A stretch of DNA of 64,000 bases from an uncultured Nocardioides sp. (GCF_947488515.1 NZ_CANKZF010000001.1:372001-436000), one strand, 5' to 3'; shown: positions 43,659-53,178, numbered from the stretch's first letter. Made by a program: numbers and translations. The notes: generated by a model not told the origin, from the letters alone.

Positions 43659-45029
43659 TCAGTCGAGAGGCGCCAGCACGCCCTCGGCGTCGCCCACGCG
43701 CAGTCCTCCCGAACGGGTGCGGCTGGCGACGAGGGTGCCGGTGACGACGGACGCGTCGGGGTAGCTGATGTGACCCGGCGCCCCCTGGCGCGACGTGGTC
43801 CAGAGCCGGTCCTCGAACCCGATCTCGCCGCGGAACTGGTGGTTCTCCAGCACCAGCCGGTCGGCGGTTGCCTGGGCGAGGACGTAGGACGCCTCGCCGC
43901 GGTAGAGGAGCGACCCGTGCGACACCTGCAGGATGCCGTCGCGCTGGTGGACCGTCTGGTCGTGCACCTCCCCGCTCAGGTAGACGTCGACGCCGCCGGC
44001 GACCATGGCCTTCCACAGGTCGGAGCGCGCGCCCTCCTCGTAGACGAGGTTGCTGGAGTTGCGGACGCGCACCTTCGGGGTCATCGGGACGTGTCCTTGG
44101 ACCATCACCCACGGCACGTCGTCCTTGCGGGCCTTCCAGAGGACACCCTCGAGCCAGCGCAGCTGCGCGGGGTCGACGGACATGTGCACGTCGCCGCCGC
44201 GGCGTTCGAAGACGTCGAGCGTGACGAGCAGGACGTCGGCGTCGAGGCGTACGGCGTAGGCGGTGCGGCCGGCCTGCCCGGAGGGCCGGTCGTCGAACCG
44301 GGGCCGTCCGCCCTCGCCCGTCAGCATGTGGTCGGCGTAGATCCGCTTGAACTCGGGCACGTGGCGGCGCTTGAAGTCGATCCACGGGTTGTTGCGGGCC
44401 CGCCACGGGTCGTCGCCGATCTCGTGGTCGCCGAGGGCGGGGTAGGTCGTGAGGCCGCGGTCCTCGAACCGCTCACGCCAGGCGGGGTAGTAGACGTCCG
44501 CCGCGCGGCGCCAGGCCCGCAGGCGCTGGGACTGGGTCCGCACCGGCCCGAAGACGCCGGTGCGCGCGTCGTCGCGGCCCCAACGTCCCTCGACGAGGTC
44601 GCCCGCGACGAGGACGTCGTCGGTGCCGTGCGACGCCATCTCGTCGATCACGTGGTCCAGCGCCGCGTCGTAGTCGGCGTTGGTGGAGTTCGCGACCTCT
44701 CCCGTGCGCTTGTCGACGAACTCCTTGCGCCCGTCGGCGGTGAGGTCGGCGACGTCCTGGTTGAGGAAGTCGGGGGCCGAGACGAACCGGTAGGCCCCGG
44801 CCAGCTCGGGGGCCGCCGGCACGGTGGGCCGGTCCCGCGGGCCGCGCTCGGCAGCCGGGCCCACGGGCGTCGTCGCGTCGCCCTCCGGAGTGGCGTCCGA
44901 GATCGTGGGCGCCGGGTGGTCGGAGCTCGGTGTGGCGCTCGCGGTCGGCGCCGAAGGGGAGACCGTCGAGCAGCCCAGCGCGCCGGCCACCAGCAACGCC
45001 AGCACGGGCCCCACAGGTCGTTTGGTCAC
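43659..45029 (-). CDS. Calcineurin-like metallophosphoesterase lipoprotein
   Basis: The 456-residue product has a signal peptide with a lipobox-like ALGC (MTKRPVGPVLALLVAGALGC), so it is probably a lipoprotein, then a metallophosphoesterase domain with GDLVEG, GDHEIGDD, VQGHVP and GEVHD supplying the metal ligands. The substrate is unknown. The GTG at 45029 is chosen over 45038 because TACGGT lies exactly seven bases upstream of it. The gene stands alone between aroG and an amino-acid permease. Confidence 0.85.
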   Translation of the reverse strand: MTKRPVGPVLALLVAGALGCSTVSPSAPTASATPSSDHPAPTISDATPEGDATTPVGPAAERGPRDRPTVPAAPELAGAYRFVSAPDFLNQDVADLTADGRKEFVDKRTGEVANSTNADYDAALDHVIDEMASHGTDDVLVAGDLVEGRWGRDDARTGVFGPVRTQSQRLRAWRRAADVYYPAWRERFEDRGLTTYPALGDHEIGDDPWRARNNPWIDFKRRHVPEFKRIYADHMLTGEGGRPRFDDRPSGQAGRTAYAVRLDADVLLVTLDVFERRGGDVHMSVDPAQLRWLEGVLWKARKDDVPWVMVQGHVPMTPKVRVRNSSNLVYEEGARSDLWKAMVAGGVDVYLSGEVHDQTVHQRDGILQVSHGSLLYRGEASYVLAQATADRLVLENHQFRGEIGFEDRLWTTSRQGAPGHISYPDASVVTGTLVASRTRSGGLRVGDAEGVLAPLD

Positions 45030-45094
45030 CCGCCCCACCGTAGACGGCGAGGCCTACGCACGCGTGCGGGACCCCGCCGTGTCGGCGAGGAGCC

Positions 45095-46540
45095 TCACTC
45101 GAGGTGGTCGATGTCGCGGAATCCGGTCTTCTTGGCGCGCACGCCACGGTTGGTGAGCCAGGTCAGTGCCCAGAGGACCACGCCGATGGCGAGCAACCCC
45201 GCGGCGATCTTGTACTGCACCATGTCGGCCTCGAGTCGCGCCCACGGGCCGAGGAGGTAGCCGCAGCAGATCGCACCGATGACCGGGAGCGCCGTCGGTG
45301 CGCGGAAGGCGCGCTCGGGCGTGGGGTCGCGGCGCAGGATCAGGCACGCGATGTTGACGATGGTGAACACGGCCAGCAGCAGGAGGGCCGTGGTGCCCGA
45401 CAGCGCCCCCACGACCGAGGACTCCGAGTCGAGGGTGACGACGCTGATCAGGCCCAGCGCCAGGAGCGTGGTGAAGACGATGGCGGTCCACGGAGAGCGA
45501 CGGCCCGGGAGCACCTTGCCGAGGGAACGCGGAAGGACGTCCTGCTGGGCCATGCCGTAGATGAGCCGGCTCGCCATCAGCATGTTGATGAGGGCGGTGT
45601 TGGCGACCGCGAAGACCGTGAGGAACGGGAAGATCGTGTCGATCGGCAGGTCGGGTGCACCGATCTTGACGACGTCGAGGAGGATCCCGGCTTCCGCGTT
45701 GGTGGGCTCGGCGATCTGCCCGGCGGGGATGACCGCGACGACCGAGATCGCGACGAGCATGTAGATCAGCACGGCGATGCCCAGGCCGGTCAGCATCGCG
45801 CGCGGGAAGATGCGCAGCGGATCCTGGGTCTCCTCGACCATGTTGACCGAGTCCTCGAAGCCCACCATGGAGAAGAACGCGATGGCGGTGGCGATGGTGA
45901 CCGCCATGAAGAGGCCCTTGTCGTCGGGGCTCTCGAAGACGGTGACCCGGGAGAGGTCGCCGTCGCCACGGGCGATCACCCAGATCCCGATGGCTATGAC
46001 GATGGCGAGGGCCGTCATCTCGACGAGCGTCAGGAGCACGTTGAACTTCACGCTCTCGCCGACGCCGCGCAGGTTGATCGCGGCGAGCACCAGCATGAAC
46101 AGCAGCGCCGTGATCAGGATGGCGCTCGGGCTGGGGTCGTCGTTGCCGAAGCCGATGAGCAGGTTGGCCGCCAGCAGGTTCGACGACGTCGAGGCGCTGG
46201 TGATGCCGGAGCAGACCACGGTGAACGCCACCAGGAACGTGATGAAGTGGATGCCGAACGCCTTGTGCGTGTAGAGCGCGGCGCCGGCGGCCTGCGGGTA
46301 CTTGGTGACCAGCTCGAGGTAGCTGAAGGCGGTGACGGTCGCCACGGCGAAGGCCACCAGGAACGGCAGCCACGCGATGCCGCCGACCTGGCCGGCGATC
46401 TTCCCGGTGACGGCGTACACACCGGCACCGAGGATGTCGCCGACGATGAAGAGCAGCAGGAGCTTGGGGCCGAGGACCCGCTTGAGGTCGGCGTCCTCCG
46501 GTCCGTTGACGTCCTGCTGCTCGGCTTCCGTTGCGCTCAT
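45095..46540 (-). CDS. APC family amino acid permease
   Basis: The 481-residue product has about twelve membrane helices, with GDILGAGVYAVTGKIAGQVGG as the first helix glycine motif, AFFSMVGFEDSVNMVEE in helix six, and YGMAQQDVLPRSL, features of the amino acid-polyamine-organocation superfamily. The substrate is unknown. The ATG at 46540 (MSATEAEQQ) follows GGGGAGTGTCG; the open frame upstream lacks support. It is divergent from the phosphofructokinase gene by about 195 bp. Confidence 0.9.
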   Translation of the reverse strand: MSATEAEQQDVNGPEDADLKRVLGPKLLLLFIVGDILGAGVYAVTGKIAGQVGGIAWLPFLVAFAVATVTAFSYLELVTKYPQAAGAALYTHKAFGIHFITFLVAFTVVCSGITSASTSSNLLAANLLIGFGNDDPSPSAILITALLFMLVLAAINLRGVGESVKFNVLLTLVEMTALAIVIAIGIWVIARGDGDLSRVTVFESPDDKGLFMAVTIATAIAFFSMVGFEDSVNMVEETQDPLRIFPRAMLTGLGIAVLIYMLVAISVVAVIPAGQIAEPTNAEAGILLDVVKIGAPDLPIDTIFPFLTVFAVANTALINMLMASRLIYGMAQQDVLPRSLGKVLPGRRSPWTAIVFTTLLALGLISVVTLDSESSVVGALSGTTALLLLAVFTIVNIACLILRRDPTPERAFRAPTALPVIGAICCGYLLGPWARLEADMVQYKIAAGLLAIGVVLWALTWLTNRGVRAKKTGFRDIDHLE

Positions 46541-46707
46541 CGACACTCCCCTCATCGGCCCGTGCAGCTCACGGCGCCTTCTCACAATGGCCTCGCCGCG
46601 GGGGCGTGGCAACCACCACCGCACCCCGACAACGCCGTGTCGCCGCCCGGGTCACGCGGAGGCGTGCCGGGAGCCCCCGGAGGGGTGGGATGGACGCACT
46701 TCCGGGC

Positions 46708-46721
46708 TTAGAACGTTCCAA
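46708..46721 (+). promoter_or_regulatory. Palindrome at the pfp promoter
   Basis: TTAGAACGTTCCAA is a near-perfect inverted repeat (core GAACGTTC) directly before the -10 TACCCT (46723-46728), which itself lies seven bases before the pfp ATG. It covers the place of a -35 and could be an operator. It does not match the LexA consensus. Confidence 0.45.
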
Positions 46722-46735
46722 CTACCCTGCTCCCC

Positions 46736-47932
46736 ATGCCGAAGCGTGTTGCGATCCTGACCGCGGGCGGGTACGCCCCGTGCCTCTCGTCCGCGGTGGG
46801 CGCCCTCATCCAGACCTACGACGCCACCGACCCCGACATCGAGCTGATCGCCTACCGGCACGGCTACCACGGCCTGCTCACCGGCAACAGCATCACGATC
46901 GGCGCCGAGGAGCGGGCCGGCGCCGCGCTGCTGCACCGCTACGGCGGCAGCCCGATCGGCAACAGCAGGGTCAAGCTCACCAACGACGACAACTGCCGCC
47001 GACGCGGCCTGATCGGCGAGGACGAGACCGCGCTCGAGGTGGCAGCCGCACGGCTGCAGGCCGACGGGGTGGACATCCTGCACACCATCGGGGGTGACGA
47101 CACCAACACTGCAGCAGCCGACCTGGCGGCGTACCTCGCGACCCAGGGCTCCGAGCTCACGGTCGTCGGGCTGCCGAAGACCATCGACAACGACATCGTG
47201 CCCATCCGCCAGAGCCTCGGCGCGCAGACGGCGGCCCAGCAGGCTTCGCGGTTCGCCCAGAACGTGCTCGCCGAGCACGGCTCCAACCCGCGGATGCTCA
47301 TCGTCCACGAGGTGATGGGCCGCGCCAGCGGCTGGCTGACGGCGGCGGCCGCTCGCGACTACATGGCGTGGCACGCCGAGCAGGAGTGGCTCCCCGGCAT
47401 CGGGCTCGACGGCCGGAAGTGGGCGATCCACGCGGTCTACGTGCCGGAGCTCGCGATCGACCTGGCGGCGGAGGCCGACCGGCTGCGAGGGGTCATGGAC
47501 GAGATCGGCTGCGTCAACATCTTCCTCGCCGAGGGAGCCGGCATCGACGACATCGTCGCCGACCTCGAGGCGTCGGGTGAGACCGTGGGTCGCGACCCGT
47601 TCGGGCACGTCCAGATCGACACCATCAACCCGGGCCGCTACTTCGCCGACCGCTTCTCGGAGGCGATCGGCGCCGAGAAGAAGATGGTGCAGAAGTCGGG
47701 CTACTTCTCCCGCTCCGCGCCCGCCAACGACACCGACCTCGCCCTCATCCGCGAGATGGCCGAGCTCGCCGTCGCGTGCGCCCTCGATGGCACGCCGGGC
47801 GTGATCGGCCACGACGAGGACCACGACGACGAGCTGCGGGCGGTCGAGTTCGAGCGGATCGCCGGGCACAAGCCGTTCGACGCCGGGCAGGCATGGTTCA
47901 CCGGCCTGCTCGCCGACATCGGTCAGACCTGA
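46736..47932 (+). CDS. pfp: PPi-dependent 6-phosphofructokinase
   Basis: The enzyme phosphorylates fructose-6-phosphate, reversibly if PPi is the donor. The 398-residue product has ILTAGGYAPCLSSAVGALI at the N-terminus, TIGGDDTNTAA (about 116-126), LPKTIDNDI and HEVMGRASGWLTAAAA. GGDD in place of GGDG is the residue pattern that marks PPi-dependent enzymes. ATG at 46736 has TACCCT seven bases upstream (leaderless) and a palindrome just before it. The gene is followed by an inverted-repeat region shared with the convergent MFS gene. Confidence 0.92.
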   Translation: MPKRVAILTAGGYAPCLSSAVGALIQTYDATDPDIELIAYRHGYHGLLTGNSITIGAEERAGAALLHRYGGSPIGNSRVKLTNDDNCRRRGLIGEDETALEVAAARLQADGVDILHTIGGDDTNTAAADLAAYLATQGSELTVVGLPKTIDNDIVPIRQSLGAQTAAQQASRFAQNVLAEHGSNPRMLIVHEVMGRASGWLTAAAARDYMAWHAEQEWLPGIGLDGRKWAIHAVYVPELAIDLAAEADRLRGVMDEIGCVNIFLAEGAGIDDIVADLEASGETVGRDPFGHVQIDTINPGRYFADRFSEAIGAEKKMVQKSGYFSRSAPANDTDLALIREMAELAVACALDGTPGVIGHDEDHDDELRAVEFERIAGHKPFDAGQAWFTGLLADIGQT

Positions 47933-47956
47933 GCCGTCCGACCCTGCTGCTCTCCC

Positions 47957-48088
47957 GAGGGTGGCGGCACATCGCATGCTCGGCCGCCCCGGGTGCGCAG
48001 TCCGCCGCCACCCTGGCGCGCCCCACCTCGAAGGTGGCGGCGTACGACATCCCTGCGACCCCGGATGATGTCGTGCGCCGCCACCCTC
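47957..48088. repeat. Array of four alternating inverted repeats
   Basis: A ~20-bp motif, approximately AGGGTGGCGGCGNACGACATC, occurs four times in alternating orientation: forward at 47957-47978 and 48031-48051, reverse at 47993-48014 and 48064-48088. The last two pair over 19 bp (48033-48051 with 48067-48085) with one G-T wobble and a 15-nt loop; the first two pair over 11 bp perfectly. It lies between convergent genes, so it can act as a terminator, but the repeated motif looks like a REP-type element. Confidence 0.8.
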
Positions 48089-49337
48089 ACGCGGGGTCGG
48101 GTGCGGCCTGCTCCTCGACCCGGTTGGTCACGCGCCTACCCGCCGCGGGCAGGACCTGCGGCAGCCGCTGGAGGTACGCCGCGCTGGCGAGCGCGACCAG
48201 CGCCAGGACCCACCACAGCGTCGTCTGGCCGTGGGCGAGGAGCCACGTGAACGCGACCGGCGTTACCGCTCCCCCGAGCCCCCAGCTGAGCTGGAACAGG
48301 CCGAGGTAGCGGCCGCGGAGGTGGTCGGGTGCGGCCTCGGCCGCGGTCGCGCTGAAGACCGGGCCGCCGGTGAGCTCACCGGCGGTGTAGATCGCGGCTC
48401 CGACGAGCATCACCACGATCGCCAGCCAGACCGGGAGCCAGCCGGCGACGACGAACAGGGCGTAGGCGGCGACGAAGGTCAGCTGCGCCAGGCCCATCAT
48501 CCGTGCGCGCACGCGCCCGGTCATGCGGCGTACGACGAGACCCTGGCCGAGGCCGACCAGCGCCGTGTTGAGCGTGAAGATCGCCCCCACCACCCACCCG
48601 GGCAGGTCGATCGTCTCGGCGACGTAGACCGGCAGGGCGAAGTTGAGCACCATCATCCCTGCCACGAAGCCGAGCTGGCCGAGCACGAGCCGCAGGTAGG
48701 CGGTGTCGCGCAGCACCACTCCCCAGCCCTCGACCGGGGCGTCGGCGGGATGCACCACGCGGTGGTCGGGCACGTCGAGCAGCAGGACGAAGGCGATCAC
48801 GAAGGTGACCGCGTTGACGACCACCACCGACTGGTAGGCGACGTCGGTCCCGACCTGCAGCGCGAGGCCGGCGAGCACCCCACCGATCGAGTAGCCGAGG
48901 TTGCGCACGGCCTGCAGGAAGCCGAACCACATCTCCCGCTCCCCGGGGGCCGAGATCGCGGTGACGACGTTGCCGAAGGAGCCCCAGAAGGCCTGGCGCC
49001 CGAGGTTGAGCAGAGCCGTCCAGAGCGCGACGACGAGCAGCGAGTCGGCCCACAGGTAGGCCGCCATGCCGGCCGCCTGGACGAGGTTGCCGATCAGCAT
49101 CATCTTCCTCGGACCGAACCGGTCGACGAGGCTGCCGATGACGAACGCGCCGGGCATCGTCAGCACCGCGGACAGCGACAGCGCCGAACCGACCTGCACG
49201 AGTGACAGGTCGGTCATCGCGAGGAAGTAGAGCAACGTGATCGGCATGAACAGCCCGCTGCCGACGGTGTCGGCGACGATCGCCGCGACGAAGCGGCGGT
49301 GCTCCCCCACGCTGGGGAATCCGAGACGAGTCAGCAC
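48087..49337 (-). CDS. Major facilitator superfamily transporter
   Basis: The 416-residue product has twelve predicted membrane helices with LVDRFGPRKMMLIGNLVQ (the MFS loop 2-3 motif) and DHLRGRYLGLFQLSWGLGGAV in the second half. It resembles drug or metabolite exporters, but the substrate is not known. The GTG at 49337 is used; no Shine-Dalgarno stands out. The stop overlaps the last inverted repeat of the array at 48064-48088. Confidence 0.9.
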   Translation of the reverse strand: MLTRLGFPSVGEHRRFVAAIVADTVGSGLFMPITLLYFLAMTDLSLVQVGSALSLSAVLTMPGAFVIGSLVDRFGPRKMMLIGNLVQAAGMAAYLWADSLLVVALWTALLNLGRQAFWGSFGNVVTAISAPGEREMWFGFLQAVRNLGYSIGGVLAGLALQVGTDVAYQSVVVVNAVTFVIAFVLLLDVPDHRVVHPADAPVEGWGVVLRDTAYLRLVLGQLGFVAGMMVLNFALPVYVAETIDLPGWVVGAIFTLNTALVGLGQGLVVRRMTGRVRARMMGLAQLTFVAAYALFVVAGWLPVWLAIVVMLVGAAIYTAGELTGGPVFSATAAEAAPDHLRGRYLGLFQLSWGLGGAVTPVAFTWLLAHGQTTLWWVLALVALASAAYLQRLPQVLPAAGRRVTNRVEEQAAPDPA

Positions 49338-49492
49338 GGCCGCATCCTCGCACCCGGGTCCGACGATCCCCTCATGGATGTCGGCGGTCTCGACACGACC
49401 CGGTCACGGCCTCGCAGGCTCGGCCATGGGGCCACTCGACCTGGCCTTCCACACAGCGACCGCTCGTTCCTCGCGGCCGCTATGTTCGGCGC

Positions 49493-50344
49493 ATGACTTT
49501 CTCGATCGTGGCCCGGTCCGACGACGGCGAGTCGTGGGGCGTCGCCGTGGCCTCCAAGTTCCTGGCGGTCGGGTCCGCCGTGCCGGCAGCGGCGGCCGGG
49601 GTCGGCGCGATCGCCACGCAGGCGGACGCCAACCTCGCCTTCAAGTACCTCGGGCTGGCCCACCTCGACGACGGCGCGACCGCGCAGGTCGCCCTCGACC
49701 GGCTGGTCGAGGAGGACGAGGGCCGCGAGCACCGGCAGGTGGGCGTCGTCGACTCCGACGGCAACGCCGCGACGTGGACCGGCTCCGAGTGCTTCGCCTG
49801 GGCCGGCGGGACGACCGGGCGCAGCGGCGAGCGCGGCGGCTACGCGATCCAGGGCAACATCCTCACCGGTCCCGAGGTGGTGGAGGCGATGGAGCGCGCG
49901 TGGATCGCGGCCGAGGCACAACCCGTCGAGCGACGCCTGCTCGCGGCGCTGGCTGCCGGCGACGACGCGGGAGGTGACAGCCGCGGGCGCCAGTCGGCGG
50001 CACTGCTCGTCGTACGCGACGGGGCCGGCTACGGCGGGCACGACGACGTCGCCGTCGACCTGCGCGTCGACGACCACGCCGACCCGGTCACGGAGCTGGC
50101 CCGGTTGGTCGACCTCAACGAGCTCTACCTGACGGCGTCGACCCCCGAGGAGCAGGTGCCGGTCGACGACGCGCTGATGATCGAGCTCGAGTCCCTGGCC
50201 AAGGCCGAGGGCAAGGACAGCTTCCACATGTGGGTCGGCTCGGAGAACTACGAGATGCGCGTCGACTCCGGAGCGCGGCCGGAGTGGATCGACCGGCGCA
50301 TCCTCGCGATCATCCGGGGCAGCAACGACGGGCAGGCGTCATGA
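49493..50344 (+). CDS. DUF1028 Ntn-hydrolase-like protein
   Basis: The 283-residue product starts MTFSIVARSDDGESWGVAVASKFLAVG and continues AAAAGVGAIATQADANLAFKYLGL, the strand-rich N-terminal part of the DUF1028 family, which has an Ntn-hydrolase-like fold; GYAIQGNILTGPEVVEAM follows. The C-terminus has an extra region with FHMWVGSENYEMRV. No activity is proven for most members. ATG at 49493 has TATGTT six bases upstream (leaderless). It is translationally coupled to glpK by an ATGA overlap. Confidence 0.85.
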   Translation: MTFSIVARSDDGESWGVAVASKFLAVGSAVPAAAAGVGAIATQADANLAFKYLGLAHLDDGATAQVALDRLVEEDEGREHRQVGVVDSDGNAATWTGSECFAWAGGTTGRSGERGGYAIQGNILTGPEVVEAMERAWIAAEAQPVERRLLAALAAGDDAGGDSRGRQSAALLVVRDGAGYGGHDDVAVDLRVDDHADPVTELARLVDLNELYLTASTPEEQVPVDDALMIELESLAKAEGKDSFHMWVGSENYEMRVDSGARPEWIDRRILAIIRGSNDGQAS

Positions 50345-51810
50345 GTGTCCTCGCGATCGACGCCGGCACCACCGGCGTGACCGCCGTCGTCGTCACCCCC
50401 GCCGGCCGCATCCAGGCCAAGGGCTACCAGGAGTTCCGCCAGCACTTCCCGCAACCCGGCTGGGTCGAGCACTCCGCCGAGGAGATCTGGCAGGCCACCC
50501 TGGAGGCGACGCGCGAGGTCCTGACCAAGGTCGACCAGTCCGAGCTCACCGCGGTCGGCATCACCAACCAGCGCGAGACCGTCGTGCTGTGGGACCGCGA
50601 GACGCTCGGCTCGCCCCGCCGCGCCATCGTGTGGCAGGACCGTCGTACGGCCGACATCTGCGACCGGCTGCGCGCCGACGGCCGCGAGGACCGCGTCGCC
50701 GAGCTCACCGGCCTGCGCCTCGACCCCTACTTCTCCGGCACCAAGCTGATGTGGCTGGCCGAGAACGAGCCGCACACGTGGGCGCTGGTGGAGTCGGGAC
50801 GGTACGCCGTCGGCACGGTCGACTCCTACCTCATCGCCCGGATGACGCGCGGCACCTGGCACGTCACCGACGTGTCCAACGCCTGCCGCACCCTGCTGCT
50901 CGACCTCGAGTCGGGCGACTGGTCCGACGAGCTGTGCGAGCTCTTCGGCGTGCCGCGTGACGCCCTCCCCGACCTGGTCCCCAACTGGGGCGAGATCGCG
51001 CCGACCGACCCGGCGGTGTTCCTCGGGCTCTCGCTGCCGATCGCGGGCATCGCCGGCGACCAGCAGTCCGCGCTCTTCGGGCAGACGTGCTTCGAGGAGG
51101 GCGAGTCCAAGTGCACCTACGGCACGGGCTCGTTCATCCTCACCAACACCGGCACCCAGGTGGTGCGCAGCGATGCCGGCCTGCTGTCGACCGCGGCCTG
51201 GCGCTCCCCCGACGGTGAGCTCACCTACGCCCTCGAGGGCGCCATCTTCGTGACCGGGGCGGCGGTCCAGTGGCTGCGCGACGGGCTGCAGATCGTCGGC
51301 AACGCCGCGGAGACGGCGGCGATCGCCGCGACCGTCGACGACACCGACGGGGTGGTCTTCGTCCCCGCGCTGACGGGGCTCGGCGCGCCCCACTGGGACC
51401 CGCACGCCCGCGGCACCATCCTCGGCATCACCCGCGGCACCACCCGTGCCCACCTCGTGCGGGCCACGCTCGAGGGGATCGCCTTCGAGGTCCGCGACGT
51501 GCTCGAGACGCTGCCCGAGCTCACCACGCTTCGCGTGGACGGCGGTGCTGCGGAGAACGACTTCCTCTGCCAGCTCCAGGCCGACCAGGTCGGTCGCGCG
51601 GTGGAGCGCCCCGAGATCGTGGAGACGACCGCTCTCGGCGCCGCGTTCCTGGCCGGGCTCGGCACGGGGGTGTGGGGATCGACCGACGACCTGCGGGACA
51701 CATGGGCGCTCGACCGGCGGTTCGAGCCCGGTGGCGACCGTGCGGCGCTCGACGCGTCGTACGCCCGCTGGACCGACGCGGTGGAGCGGTCGAAGGGCTG
51801 GGCGGGCTGA
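50341..51810 (+). CDS. glpK: Glycerol kinase
   Basis: GlpK phosphorylates glycerol with ATP. The 489-residue FGGY kinase has AIDAGTTGVTAVVV at the phosphate loop, GITNQRETVVLWDRETL, KLMWLAENEP, and the C-terminal ATP site LRVDGGAAENDFLCQLQAD. Length is normal. The first loop reads GTTGVTA rather than the GTTSSRA of classical GlpK, so another polyol substrate is not excluded. It overlaps the upstream DUF1028 stop by four bases. Its stop abuts the stop of the convergent coiled-coil gene with no gap. Confidence 0.9.
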   Translation: MSVLAIDAGTTGVTAVVVTPAGRIQAKGYQEFRQHFPQPGWVEHSAEEIWQATLEATREVLTKVDQSELTAVGITNQRETVVLWDRETLGSPRRAIVWQDRRTADICDRLRADGREDRVAELTGLRLDPYFSGTKLMWLAENEPHTWALVESGRYAVGTVDSYLIARMTRGTWHVTDVSNACRTLLLDLESGDWSDELCELFGVPRDALPDLVPNWGEIAPTDPAVFLGLSLPIAGIAGDQQSALFGQTCFEEGESKCTYGTGSFILTNTGTQVVRSDAGLLSTAAWRSPDGELTYALEGAIFVTGAAVQWLRDGLQIVGNAAETAAIAATVDDTDGVVFVPALTGLGAPHWDPHARGTILGITRGTTRAHLVRATLEGIAFEVRDVLETLPELTTLRVDGGAAENDFLCQLQADQVGRAVERPEIVETTALGAAFLAGLGTGVWGSTDDLRDTWALDRRFEPGGDRAALDASYARWTDAVERSKGWAG

Positions 51811-52710
51811 CTAGGTCCGCTCGCGCGCCTCGCGGGCGGCGTCGACCTCGGCCTGCGCCTCGTTGACGGCCTCCTCGACCTCGGCCTGCGCGGCCTCGGC
51901 CTCGGCGAGCTCGTCGTCGACCTCCTCGAGCGTGTCCTCGAGGGCCGCGATCTGGCTGCGGAGCTCGTCGATCTCGGACTGGACCTGCAGGGTCCGCGCC
52001 TGCAACTTCTCCACCGCCCGGCGCGCGGCGCGGTGCTCCTTCTCGTGCTCCTTGAGCACGGCGCGGGCGTCGGCGAGTCGCTCGTCGGCGGCTGCCCGGG
52101 CCTTCACGTCGGCGTCGGGATCGGGTACGACGTGGAGCTGGGGCCGCTGGGTCGGGTCGGGTGCCGGGGCCGGGCGGGACCTCGCGCTGAAGCCGAGCGC
52201 CTCGGGCAGCGCCACGGCACCGCTGAGGTCGAGGTCGCCGAGCCCGGTCGCCGACAACGACGTCACCAGCAGCCCGCTGCGCACGGCACGCGCGGCGTCC
52301 GGCTCCACCATCGCGGCGGTGAGGGTCGCCTCCACCTGCTCGGCGACGGACTCGGTCGTCCGAACCCCCTCCTCCCGCGCCATCCGGCGCGCCGCGGTGG
52401 TCACCGTCGCGGTCAGCTGGCGGCGCTGCTTCGTGAACTCCCGCAGCTGGGTGGCGTCGAGGTTCTCCTGCGCCTCCCGCAGGGCCTCCCCCACGGCCAG
52501 CACCTGGTCCACCTGGTCGGGGTCGCGACGCACCAGCAGGTTGACCACCCACGCCGCGGCCGAGGCCTTGCGCAGCCCCTTGATCGAGGCGGCGAGCGCC
52601 TTGTCGGCCTTGTGCTCCTTGACGAGCGCATCGCGGGCAGGCGTGAAGTCCGCGAGGGGCAGGGCGTAGAGGTCGTCGGCGATCTCCAGCAGCGGGTCGG
52701 CGTCCGGCAT
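51811..52710 (-). CDS. Coiled-coil protein, unknown
   Basis: This 299-residue protein has a helical N-terminal region (LADFTPARDALVKEHKADKALAAS, KGLRKASAAAWVVNLLV) and a long coiled coil at about 200-295 made of alternating Glu/Ala/Arg residues, such as ERLADARAVLKEHEKEH and LEEVDDELAEAEAAQAE. I do not recognise a named family; related actinobacterial proteins are hypothetical. ATG at 52710 has TAGGAT six bases upstream (leaderless). Confidence 0.75.
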   Translation of the reverse strand: MPDADPLLEIADDLYALPLADFTPARDALVKEHKADKALAASIKGLRKASAAAWVVNLLVRRDPDQVDQVLAVGEALREAQENLDATQLREFTKQRRQLTATVTTAARRMAREEGVRTTESVAEQVEATLTAAMVEPDAARAVRSGLLVTSLSATGLGDLDLSGAVALPEALGFSARSRPAPAPDPTQRPQLHVVPDPDADVKARAAADERLADARAVLKEHEKEHRAARRAVEKLQARTLQVQSEIDELRSQIAALEDTLEEVDDELAEAEAAQAEVEEAVNEAQAEVDAAREARERT

Positions 52711-52719
52711 GCCCCGATC

Positions 52720-53178
52720 CTAGGGAGCGGCGTACTCGACCTCGGTCGGGTACGGCGCCCAGGGGCACTCCTGGGTGGCCCCGGTGGGGGTCCAGCCGAG
52801 CGACTCGTAGAGCCCGCGCGCCCGTCCGTTGGCCTCCAGCACCCACAGCCGTCTCGCTCCGGCGGCCTCGGCCCGGAGGACTCCCTCGCGGCCCAGACCG
52901 GCGCTCCAGTGGTCGGGGCGGACGGCGAGGTGCCGCAGCGTGGCACCGTCGTGGGCGGCAAGGACGACCATCCCCCGCTCGTCCTCGACCACCTCGACCG
53001 TCACCTCCGGGTCGTCGAGGAGCAGCGCCCAGCGCGCCAGCACGTCGTCGTCGGGGTAGGGCAGCTCGCCGAACACGTGCGCCAGCCCGGTCTGGCTCGC
53101 GATGCGCTCCAGGTCGCGCAGCGCGACGGCGTCCTCCGCGGTCGCGCGACGCCAGGTCCTCGGCTCGCGGTCGCTCAT
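52720..53178 (-). CDS. GNAT family N-acetyltransferase
   Basis: The 152-residue product starts MSDREPRTWRRATAEDAVAL and contains the acetyl-CoA site region LRHLAVRPDHWSAGLGREGVLRAE followed by ANGRARGLYESLGW, a typical GNAT end. The substrate is unknown. The ATG at 53178 overlaps the stop of the arylamine N-acetyltransferase gene (ATGA), so the two are co-translated. Confidence 0.88.
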   Translation of the reverse strand: MSDREPRTWRRATAEDAVALRDLERIASQTGLAHVFGELPYPDDDVLARWALLLDDPEVTVEVVEDERGMVVLAAHDGATLRHLAVRPDHWSAGLGREGVLRAEAAGARRLWVLEANGRARGLYESLGWTPTGATQECPWAPYPTEVEYAAP

